A stretch of 64,000 bases of DNA from Trichostrongylus colubriformis (Eukaryota > Nematoda > Chromadorea > Rhabditida > Trichostrongylidae), in the NCBI GenBank assembly GCA_963978905.1, contig OZ022260.1:8297725-8361724 (forward strand). The letters are read 5' to 3'. The translations under genes were made by a program, and so were the position numbers. The notes beneath the pieces are model-generated. The model was not told where the DNA came from and ran no database searches. It was given only the letters and a program-made list of their open reading frames with translations. Shown piece after piece: positions 43,694-53,911 of the stretch (position 1 is the first letter of the stretch; each line of letters opens with the position of its first letter).

Positions 43694-45609
43694 TAGTTCC
43701 TATTTTGAACCGCTTAAAAAATCTGAATTTGCTCTGTCCAGTCATAATATTTATGAATACTATTACAGCTACCATCACCGTTGATATTTTGAGTCGAGCA
43801 TGTCAAAGTGACCTCCCTAAAGGATATTAATATTACCGTGATAACCACATCAAAACTGTTTTTATACTTGGCGACGCGATCGCGATTGCCGCTGTTCATA
43901 GCGCACGTGCCACGTAACAATGCTCGCTCGGTGTCCACACCAATATATTGGTTGCAGGCTTTGGCGTTGCGTGTGCGTTGCGGGAATCGCGTCGTACTAT
44001 AAACGCAATATGACGCGGATTCTCATAGGAGTGCTCAATGCGGAGGTGATGCATAACATATGACCTCATCACCTAAAACTCGGGCTTGAGATCAGGCTAA
44101 AGCGCATTTAAACGTAATCTTAAAGGAGTAGAATGTGTAGCGCACCCAAAAGCGTTTCATGAAAATGAATGATTTTTTCGTTTCAACCGTTCTAGCCCGT
44201 GAATAGAAATATGGGGCACGAATAGCTTTGAAACAGGACGGAACACATGTCATCGCTACTATTCGTAAGCACATCTGTCCTTGAGGTGAAACCGTTGGTC
44301 GGTGAGGACTTTGTAGCCCGTTTTTAGACGCTTCTCGTAGAATTGTAAACGGAATAAGATCCGAATATAGCGTCGGGAAAAACTTTGCAAGGGCACATCT
44401 CCGCGCAGCCATTGTCGTAGTCGAGCAAAAACCACTCATATACCTGCGTTACCAGATGTCTGTCGCTCAGAATGATTCACATTAAGCTATTGGGGGTTGT
44501 TCACAGGTGCTGATGGAATGTTGATTGATCTTTTTCATAGAGCTCGACTCATTCTCCGAACAAAGTGGCCGATCGATGACTTACTGTGTGCTGGAAAATA
44601 GTAATACAAAGTACTGCTATCAACTATTTTTTGATGAACCACCTGACCTTTTTCAAAGTTAACGAAGAACGGATTCTAAGGGTTGTTAGAAGAGCTGATC
44701 GTGCTTCGTACCAGGTACAAAATATGAGTACTGACTGACGATTCATTTTTGAGAGACAACTAACCTCCTTAAAAACTACCAAAAAGCAGAAAACCGCTAA
44801 AAATTACAAAAAAAAACAGTAAGTTGTTGAAAACAAGATTCATTCGTGATTGTCAGTTTCTCTCTCCGAATATAACCCCCTTTTTCAAACCGAAATATAC
44901 GACCCCCCGCTCGAGGATTCCTCAACCCTTGCTTGACCTTAACACGTCACTCCCATCGAGAAGCACCTTATTTCGCTCATGCAAATTCCATGAACGGGTC
45001 AGGCTACTGCTGACCACGCCAGAGTTCATTTGATGTTCCGACAGGGTCAAGCATTGAATTGAGCGAAATTTTTGGGAAGCACCTGCTCTTGTTACCCTGC
45101 CTAGATGATACGAGCTCCTTCCACTGATAATTAAGTTGTGCCTTTATAACAGTAGCAATCGCCTCCAAAATTGCCGCTCAGACCGCAGATCGTTGGAATT
45201 CTTCAAAAAAATTTTCTCTCTTTCGAATAATAGGCTTCCCTTTTCAGTCCTTTTTTGAGGTCGCTTAGCCAAAACTTGATGCTAGGTTCCGTGTGCAACT
45301 GGTTACGTATATTTCTTCCTACTGCAATAGGACCCAATGTTGTGGAATGCTTTATTCTTCAAAGTACTTCAATGACCCATTATGCATGAAAGATTTGATA
45401 AGACTCGAAGAATAAACTGTGCACCTTCTGTGTGAACACATCGACGCCATATGTGACCATGTTCACATTATATTCTGATGTTCTAATCAGGATTCTGGAC
45501 TGGCTCCTCTCCAAATGACGACCGACTGGATAACTGAAGAGCGGGAGGAGGATCAGGACGTGCTTCTTTTCTGAAAGACCGAACTTCAAAGAAAATCAGG
45601 AACTACACA
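43694..45609. other. Unassigned interval
   Basis: No gene or clear repeat is recognised in about 1.9 kb. Confidence 0.4.
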
Positions 45610-45845
45610 CGAAAATGATTATAAATGTTATAATTCAGACCTAGGAATTATAGATAGAGATAATAACAACTTGGATTTTCCCATCAAAAGACCTCCTAAA
45701 ATAACCGCTAACATTTCTTCCAAAATCAAACACAATACCATTTACACAGAGATTCTAAGGGTAGCACGAATTGTACTTATCAAAAAGACTCTATGGAAAA
45801 ACCCAAACACACTTATAGACAATTATAGGATTCTTAATATAAATT
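45610..45845 (+). pseudogene. Possible reverse-transcriptase-derived fragment
   Basis: A plus-strand frame reads KRPPKITANISSKIKHNTIY, TEILRVARIVLIKKTLWKN, then ends in a stop. It resembles the region of some retroelement reverse transcriptases just past the palm (N-I......Y....RFAR). The match is loose and from memory. Confidence 0.22.
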
Positions 45846-46113
45846 GAATGCATTTTTAACCTGTCTCACTAGATGCCTGTATCAAAAAGCTTCATAAGAT
45901 TCATGTTCAAGCTACTTAGTTTCTTAGCTTCATGAGATTCAAGTTCAAGTTGCATAGTTCTGAAGAACTTCGTAACACTTTACCCTAATTGGTTTTGTTG
46001 TTCTCCATCAATCACATCAATTATTAACGCTGACAAAGCCCAGTTAATGATAATACTGCAATAACTTTCAACTCAAGCTGAGGCAATAAAGGTGTACAAA
46101 AAAGTTTGTTAGA

Positions 46114-46314
46114 ATGGTGGAAAGGACGATGATTGTGGAACAATCACCTCATTCTGAAGACGCTTCTCGATGTCATCTGAATTCTTCATCTATAGCATTA
46201 ATACTCAGTATAACGGTTATGATGGTTATCCTTCTTGATATAAAGATACGATGGTCACGAAAGGATTTACTTGATCCGTGGTCCACCAAAATACCGTTTT
46301 GGGGTGAGGAATAA
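46114..46314 (+). CDS. Possible small membrane protein, unrecognised
   Basis: The 66-codon frame has a polar N-terminus, one hydrophobic segment (SIALILSITVMMVILL) and a basic/aromatic tail (IRWSRKDLLDPWSTKIPFW). This layout fits a single-pass protein or a terminal exon of one. No homologue is recognised and chance cannot be excluded. Confidence 0.25.
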   Translation: MVERTMIVEQSPHSEDASRCHLNSSSIALILSITVMMVILLDIKIRWSRKDLLDPWSTKIPFWGEE

Positions 46315-46405
46315 AGTGAGTTTCAACACAAGAGCGTTAACAACCCACCTATAACTTAGAGTGGTTGAAAATGAATTAGAGTTGAGCTATGGTATGCTAG
46401 TTCCA

Positions 46406-46581
46406 AGGCCGCGGTCATACTTTGCGGTGCCGGCAGCAGGGCGTGGCTGCTTGTCTCAGCCTTCGCCTATGCAACCCTGCCTCGTTGCCTACGTCACCTC
46501 TGCATCTCCCCCGTGCCACTCTCCCTCGCTGCGTGTGAACGCAGCCACGCCCTGCCAACAGTTAGTATGACCGCGGCCTAA
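46406..46581. repeat. GC-rich MITE, GGCCGCGGTCATAC ends
   Basis: The ends are AGGCCGCGGTCATACTTTGC and AGTATGACCGCGGCCTAA. The inner sequence is related to 988-1136 and 33323-33503. Confidence 0.7.
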
Positions 46582-46967
46582 GACAGCGTCCACAATTTCG
46601 GAATTTGTGGGATTGCAGAATTGCGGGATTTGCGGAACAGCATTAGACAGGTATCGATTGGGACAACTGTGGAATTTGCGGAATTGTGGAAAGAAGAATA
46701 GATACGTGCCGATCGGGAGAATGGAAATTTTGGAATTGTGGAATTAGGGGACAAAACACTTCCTGCTTCTTATTTTCTCTAATGCTCTCGTTTCTTTGTG
46801 GCATGGAAATCGATACGTATTTAATGTTCTTCCGCAAATTCCACAATTCTGCATTTCCATAAAAACGCAAATTCCGCAATTCTCGCAGTCGATACCTATC
46901 TGATGCTTTTCCGCGAATTCCGCAATTCTGTAATTCTGGAAATTCCAAAACTATGAACGCTGCCTAA
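46577..46967. repeat. Fold-back element of GGAATTGTGGAATTTGCGG units
   Basis: The ends (CTAAGACAGCGTCCACAA, and inverted TTAGGCAGCGTTCATAGTTT) pair across an interior of imperfect repeats based on GAATTGTGG/GAATTTGCGG. Its terminus resembles that of the GGCCGCGTTCATAC elements, and it directly abuts one of them. Confidence 0.65.
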
Positions 46968-48070
46968 CATTGGTATACATCACACGATTGATATGATATG
47001 CAACCATTGTCAAAACAACCTTCATCATGTCTCATTTTTTATTTATCGTTTACATTCACGGTGGTTGGAATCATTCAGTATATGGAGAGTCCGTTCGTTT
47101 TCAAACAAACACAAACAAATGTAGTCTAGTTAAGGAATGCTTAGTGATTTACAACTTGTTATAAATAGATATTAACAAAACTTAGACCTAACATGACTTG
47201 TTTGGTAATTAGTTTATACTAAGTTTAACTCATTAACTGGTATACATAAATAAGTACTATCTAAAAAATGCTTGCCTCCCTTCCCTTGCTGATGAGCACA
47301 AAGGGAGCTTATCTCCGTCTAAGGGCACGCGCGAAACGGAGGTTAAACTATTTCCTTTCTTCCTCCCCCTTAAATTTTTTAAGCGTGATCTCTTTGTTAT
47401 TAGCTATTTATTTGACACTTAGATAGAAGTGCGTACAGTGCGTACAACGGCAAGTTAGTGCGTACAACGGCAAGTTAAAACATTTGCCAGGTACGCTCAA
47501 AATGTCATTGAGACTCAAAGCGGTCAACACGTTACTCTTTTTTCTCCCTCATCTTAACGCCTTCAAATTCTTCAGGCGTAGATCTGTCTTAGGGACATAT
47601 GAAGCGATTGAAATGGGTCGAGTACAGGAGCAACAAAAATTATGTTATCAAATGCCCCGAATAAAACCCTCATCTTGCATTATGATGCAGCTGAAGAAGG
47701 CGATTTCCTATTTCTCAGACATTCTTGCTTTGCTTGAAGCTAGCACCCGGGGGAAACCACTTGGTTCGCGGGTAACGAGCGATAGCGCTACTGTGGAGTG
47801 GGAGAGCTCAAAATAGTGCCGTGTCCTTGTTCGGTCAAATCGAGACGTCACTTGGAAAATTTTCTCTTCAACCACATCAAAATGCAGGCTGTTGGGATTG
47901 ATTAGGGCGAATAAGTCCGAAATGAGCACCAAAAATTGTCTCTGACCGTCTCAAGTGGTTACACTTTTAACCAATTAATCCCAAGCTCTCGGATGCTAAC
48001 CACTTATATTTACTCTCATTACCCAAGTGCAAGCACAAACACTACATACCTCTCTCTCCACCAGGTACTC
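46968..48070. other. Unassigned interval
   Basis: This contains a short direct repeat (GTGCGTACAACGGCAAGTTA at about 47437-47476). There are open frames without resemblance at 47484-47816. Confidence 0.4.
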
Positions 48071-48590
48071 TTAGGTTGTCCGGAAAGTAATGAGACAAAT
48101 GCAGTGGTGAGGCTCAATAGCATATATTTTTGGACGTCGAAATCGTGAGAGGACAAAACTCTGGAATTTAGTATTTCAAAACGCGTACATACACGCCACA
48201 AAGCGAATATGGTCCACACTCTCTTCATCTTTCACAAACGTACCGGAGAAAGCGCTATATCGGGCAGCTTTCCATCTACACTACCGTTCCTGCATATCCG
48301 CGGATGAGGCTCTTGCTGGAGGAAATGAAGGATCAGGCACTTTCTCGAGCGACGTGCTTCAGATGGTACGGCAAGTTCGACGAAAGGTGAGAAATGTCTC
48401 GAAGGCTATAGCCGTTCAGGACGTCCACCGACGCAAAAGCAGCAGCTCATACTTGCCATCTTGAGGAAAGACCTGACGTTTCAGTGCGCGAGCTTGAGGC
48501 CTCCTCTTGTGCTCCTAAATCTACGCACATAAATATATTCTGTTGAATCTCACTACTGCATTTGTCTTATTACTTTTCGGACAACCTTAG
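48071..48590 (+). mobile_element. Short mariner derivative with transposase N-terminal remnant
   Basis: The ends TTAGGTTGTCCGGAAAGTAA and TTACTTTTCGGACAACCTTA are inverted; the outer sequence GAGACAAATGCAGT is also inverted at the right end. The interior keeps a broken N-terminal helix-turn-helix region on the plus strand with the C-terminal two thirds deleted. Confidence 0.75.
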
Positions 48591-49626
48591 AATAACATCA
48601 TCTCTACACAAGAAGAAGAGGATATGGTGTAATTAGTGGGTAATGGTCATTGGCAGAGTGGGAGCTTTAAGTACAATACCGCTCGCGTCGCGTGAGTAAT
48701 TTTCGCCTTGCGACGGTTTGTTCGCGAACAAGCCGTCGCATCGTCATAACATCGTTCAAAGTGGATAAAATGGAAAGCTCTTAGGAGCGTTGGATGCGTC
48801 TCAATGCGACGAGTTCAGTGGTGTTCAAATTGTCAAATTTTGCTTATCTGAAAAATCGCGCGAAAACGCGTTTTTAGGTTTTTTGCTATAAATCGATTGA
48901 CTGTTGTTTTTTTATCGGACTTGTATACATTTTCGTAATCAGCTCGTCAAGCTTTACAAGAGGATGCTACAAGTTTTCTGTTTTTTTAGACTCGATTTTT
49001 TCGCATGGCGCCATCGCACTATTCACGTGCATGGCCGTGGGAAAGCGCTAGGAACTCGCGTTGGCGCAATCGATCGTGACCGCTCTCCCAGGGCGTGCAC
49101 GTGAATCGCCACGGCCGACAGGAGATTGAGACGTCGATCCACAAAAGGAAAAGGCTGGAAATAGGAAAATAAGACATTTATCAGTACAAAGCTTTTTGTA
49201 TGTCGTTCGATAGCATTTTCTCAGAGGAATCGAACGGCATACATTTCATTAGGGGATCTTCGTCTGTAGATGAGTCAAGGGATGGTTTTTGTTCAGCAGA
49301 GTATACACGGAGGCGCTGTTTAGGGCCACACAAAGGAGTAGGGGCTGATCTGAAAGGCTCGAAACTTTAAAATCTCTACACTCCTGTGAGTTCAGATTGA
49401 GAGTGTGAAAGGATTTTAGCTTCAACTTATCAGGTTCCAAAGAAAATTTCCCTCCAACTTCTCAGAATGTGAAAAAATCGAGTCTGAGAAAACCGAAAAC
49501 TTGTAGCATCCTCTTGTAGAGCTTGACGAGCTGATTACGAAAATGTATACAAGTCCGATAAAAAAAAATAATCAATCGATTTATAGCAAAAAACCTAAAA
49601 ACGCGTTTTCGCGCAATTTTTCAGAC

Positions 49627-49892
49627 CAGCTGGCGGGCCCACACTACTGCGCGCGAGTCATGACGTTGTTGTGCAACATGGGTTCGTTCGGCACGACCAC
49701 AGCTGTGCATGGAGTTGAATGGAAATTTCCTTTCCTCTGCTTCCAGTTGAGCTGTTTATTTGGATAAAAGCAGAGAAGATGGCGTGGTAAGAAAGCATTT
49801 TGGTATTACCCAATATGCTTCAGTCGCTTTGCATCGAACCCATTTTGCGCGTCATCGACATGTAACGCGCGCAGTAGTGTGTCAACTGGTTT
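49627..49892. repeat. MITE with CCAGCTGGCGGGCCCACAC end
   Basis: CACACTACTGCGCGC (49637) and GCGCGCAGTAGTGTG (49870) are perfect inverted repeats, with CCAGCTGG/CAACTGG further out. It forms the left part of the insertion in the fold-back element. Confidence 0.6.
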
Positions 49893-50352
49893 AGGTCATC
49901 ATTGGGAGTTTGGATAGTTTAGGCATCGATGGTTTTGTATTCGGCTGGAACGATTGGTAACAAATTGTTCACTTGCTGAGCGTCTAATCCCTACACTGAT
50001 GGTAGATCCGCACCCCGATTATCGACGTTTATCGTTTTCGTGTACATGTTTCATTATTTGGAATTTTACATAGTCTAGCGGTCGATACCCACTGTTGCTG
50101 CCAGTACCGCATTAGAAAATGATTCCGAGGGAAACGTTCGCTTTGCTATCACAAATATAGGTTGTATCACGGTTATCAGTGTAGATCGCAGTATCAAGAG
50201 AAATGCACCATTTTATGGAACGCTAGGCAATTCAGCGGTCGATACATCTGCCAGTGATATCAGAACATAAAAAAATATGTTCACCTAATGGCAGTGTGCA
50301 ACAGACGATCTTGCTAAAGCGGTCGTGTAGTAGTAGCAGGCGATGTGGAGGA

Positions 50353-51110
50353 TCATCCCATCCGATCCCTAACGGTTATTATCAGCCACCGTAAGCCGTT
50401 ATCACTTAAGTTCCCGTACCCTACAATACCTGCGAATGTAAACATTCCACTGTTAGGCGCAAAAGCGTACTGGCCTCGGTGACATTTTCCTTCTCACGCT
50501 CCTAATCGAATCTTATCAACCATTATCAGTTTGGATCACCCACTATTAATGTCCCCGTCCCGCTCCACAAAATACCTGTAAGTATGAACGCTCCAGGACC
50601 AATGCGAAAAGCGAAACGGATTCAACGACTCTAGCCTTTTTACGCTCCTTATCGTATCTTATCAAGCGTTATCAATTTGGATCACCCACCATTAATGTCC
50701 CTGGCCAACCCTGTTAAACACCTATGAGTGTCAGCGCTCTGGGATCAACCCGAAAGGCGAAACAGATTCGACGACTCTAGCCATTCTACGCTCCTTATCG
50801 TATCTCATCAACCTTTCTCAAGTTGGATTACCCGCTAATAATTTTCCCGCCTCATCCCGCGAAACACCTATGAGTGTCAGCGCTCTGGGATCAACCCGAA
50901 AGGCGAAACGGATTCGCCGACTCTAGCCATTTCACGCTCCTTATTGTATCTTATCAGCCGTTATCAATGCGGGTCACCCACCATTAATGTCCCTGTCCCA
51001 CCCCGTACAACACCTATGAGTGTCAGCGCTCTAGGATCAACCCGAAAGGCGAAACGGATTTGGCGGCATTTGCCTTCCGAGGCTCCTTATCAGCCCCTAT
51101 CAGCTGCTAT
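50353..51110. repeat. Tandem array of about 146-bp monomers
   Basis: The block CTCCTTATCGTATCTTATCA, with changes, recurs near 50499, 50645, 50790, 50937 and 51082, that is every 145-147 bases. A companion block CCCGAAAGGCGAAACGGATT recurs at the same spacing. The array has about five units and is followed by a tail (GTGACACACAGACGGACAC, a CA run, then TTATATATAGTAGGAT) that recalls the 3' ends of RTE-like or SINE elements. Confidence 0.78.
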
Positions 51111-51224
51111 CACTTTCGGTCCACCACCGCTGAGGTTCCCTTGGCACCCCCTATATCACTTAAAAAATTCAGCTTCCCAGCTTTGCTGCGACGCGAGATA
51201 TGAATTTCGTGACACACAGACGGA

Positions 51225-51254
51225 CACACACACAAACACACACACACACACAGA
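51225..51254. repeat. CA microsatellite
   Basis: An (AC)n run with single interruptions in the tail of the 146-bp array. Confidence 0.75.
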
Positions 51255-51486
51255 CATACTAAGCGAATTATATATAGTAGGATAACTACTCAGCAAAATT
51301 TGACAAATCCAACGCTTCTAAGAACTTTCCATTTTGTCGATGCGATTTTGAACGATGTTATGACGATGCGACGGTTTATTCGCGAACAAACCGTCGCAAG
51401 GCGAAAATTACTCACGCGACGCGAGCGGTATTGTACCTAATCAGTGCGTTCCCACTCCAGTCAAGATATCCTTCTCTCGAAGCCGC

Positions 51487-51962
51487 TTAAAGGCACAGTT
51501 CACGATAATTTTCGCGAATCGGCGCGCTTTATAAAGGCTTCGGGAGCGCTGAAGAGCACAAGTGTGAAGAAAAAAAAGAAACTTCTTGAAAACCTTGAAA
51601 ATAAAGCGTTTCTGACATTTGGTTTCGACGAGTTTGCAGCTTCAAAGAAAGCATTTGGGCAAGTTTCAACGTGATAATACCATCCGATAAGGTTGTTTTT
51701 ACAATGGGCGTTTTTCCTATCATTTCTTATCGCAATCGATATCATGCTTCTCAGACACGTAAAAGCGACCGCTTACCCGCTGGCTGAATCAAAGATGGAT
51801 GCAGGCCAGCTTGAGACAGGACGCCGTCTTGTTTATATGTTCTCTACGCGTTAAGCACTCACCCTCGCGCCGCGATGATGGCACACGCTTTGCCGTTGTG
51901 AAAGGAGCTATCTACTCGCTGATGGAACCAAGATACTCATTTGTCGTGAACTGTGCCTTTAA
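51487..51962. repeat. MITE with TTAAAGGCACAGTTCACGA ends
   Basis: This 476-bp element has perfect 19-bp inverted ends, TTAAAGGCACAGTTCACGA and its complement. TTAA at both extremities could be part of the terminus or a target duplication. No coding content is recognised. Confidence 0.75.
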
Positions 51963-52327
51963 TGGGTGCGAGATTTGTCTGAAAACGTAAAAAATTGTGC
52001 TTGAATATTGTTCTGTCCCAAAGCCTCATCAAGTTGGTAAGGTATGTACAACTTTGAAAGTCTCACATTGTTTCATAAAAATTTGGGTAAAATACAGGGT
52101 GCGGCAACAAACCTGAATCTGAATGGCTTTCGAATACAGTTTCCAGTAGGATTTGATATGTGCTATTTCAGGCCTAATGAAGGAGCTAGACGCCGAAAGC
52201 CTGCCTATAAGCCTCAAAATCCTTTCGAAGCCCCTTTTAGCAACCAATATTGTGAAAGCTTTCCTTGAGCCTGTTGGAATGAAACTTTGAACGTCTCACA
52301 TTGTTCCATACATATTTAGGCTAAACA

Positions 52328-53244
52328 CAGGGTGTGGCAAAAGTACTGACCGCCTGACAAAGCTTCACCATACTAGGAAGAAATGAGGTATCAGCATGAC
52401 TTCCACTTTATATGTAATCAACTATCAGCTCCCACTAATATTCATAATATGCCACCAGAATTCGATAGAATCCCTCTGGCTTCGGCCCAGTGAGAAGAGA
52501 GCGAGGAAAAGCAACTGCCATGGGTTCGAAGGTGAGCACCTCATAAATCGTCCCATGCTCTCGTGAGAGTGATCTTAGAGGGAGTGAGTAAATTATGAGG
52601 AGCAACGCAGGCTTTGCACTACAAAAAGCTCAGCACGGGACAATCGAATATCCTAATGCTCAGGGAACCTGGAGAGGCGCTTTTGCAGATGCTGGGGCGT
52701 AGTATCGAAATTCCACAAGTTCGTCGGTATTCGAGCAAAATCGACCAGCACAAATAAATCAACAATGTCATCAAGAGACATGTACATCCCTGAACAACAC
52801 CTCGACTGAGACTCAATTCAGATGACTACCAGCCGGGAATCAGCAAAAACCCACAAGGCGTAGTTGCGGCAGCAATTGTTTCGGCAGTCTCTAGGACATC
52901 ACCATCTTGCAGTAATGGCCACCAGAAGCATGAATCGTAACCCGCTCAATATTTCTTTTGCAGTATTTTGGAGAGCGAAGCCTGCACAACCTTTTTCATT
53001 TTTTTCCGTTTTTTGAAGTCTGTTTTGGCGGAAGTTTTGGACGATTTTCATAACGCTCCACTGCGTCCGACGACGACGTGTTCTTCCTCGCACTCTTCGC
53101 GAGTGGGCATGGGCCGGAAGCTATCTTACCCATAATGAAATGTTTGATGATCATCTATAATTTGAACAAAATTAATGTTGATACCTCCTTTCCAGTTGAA
53201 ATAGTGAGACTTTGTCGAGTGTACATTACTTTTGCCGCACCCTG
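52328..53244 (-). mobile_element. Tc1-like element, CAGGGTG ends, decayed
   Basis: The ends CAGGGTGTGGCAAAAGTACT and TGTACATTAC..TTTTGCCGCACCCTG are inverted. Minus-strand fragments (RGRTRRRRTQWSVMKIVQNF) resemble the basic helix-turn-helix region of Tc1-like transposases, but stops and shifts break the frame. A further solitary CAGGGTGCGGCAA end is at 52095. Confidence 0.5.
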
Positions 53245-53911
53245 CTAAGTCCTGAATCGTTGAGGCCTTGTACAGATATCACTAGAATTCAAGGTGGATA
53301 CAGGATGCGGTATGCATTCGACAGAAGAGTCTGCACTTGTAGAGCACTGAATGTATGACGCTCGAGCGTTCTTGCCCCCACTCCTGCGACACAAGCTCAA
53401 AAAGAAACTGTACGGCTTTCGTCAGCCAAAATCGAAACAACCAACCACTCGATCCAACACAAATCCGACCATTATCGTTTTTCAGCGTCTGACGTGCCTC
53501 GAGCCTGAAAACTGCGTATCTGCCTTTAGCGTATGAACTTTTGCTGAAATTTAAGGTACATTCTGCATAACATTAGTAGGGTTAGCTTCTTCCACAACGG
53601 AAGCATGCTCAGTGGCTAATCAGCTGAGAAAAAAGAAAAAAGAAGCGTCTAAAACCTTGAACCAGGTCTTTTCCTGCCGTCTTCAATATCTACTGCTGTG
53701 ATGTCTGAGGTTATGTCAAACGCGATCGCAGGGTATGAACGCGACTCGAGTCAAAATTATTATTGAACTAGTGGTTATGGATTAAAGCTAATCCGTATCA
53801 GCAGGCGGTGTTACCGCCTATAGTATAGATCAGCTGATTCGTGCAAGACCCAATGAGATATCATTCATGTAACATAACACCTCGGATGTGAGTCATAACA
53901 CTCCGGTGGAG
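53245..53911. other. Unassigned interval
   Basis: This contains one isolated GGTATGAACGCGACTCG string near 53734, like the CCGCGTTCATAC termini. No gene is recognised. Confidence 0.4.

Larger units (their letters stand above)
48650..51460. mobile_element. Long-terminal-inverted-repeat element split by a later insertion
   Basis: Left segments 48650-48862 and 48863-49010 reappear inverted as 49463-49625 (inner) and 51288-51460 (outer), for example AATTTTCGCCTTGCGACGG against CCGTCGCAAGGCGAAAATT. Removing 49626-51287 would join the two right segments into one arm collinear with the left. The original fold-back element was thus about 1.1 kb and received a 1.66 kb insertion in its right arm. No transposase is recognised. 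Confidence 0.72.

Noticed and set aside
50353..51110. Regularly spaced repeats resembling a CRISPR array
   Set aside because: The whole 146-bp unit is repeated, with no unique spacers of constant length, and the genome is eukaryotic.
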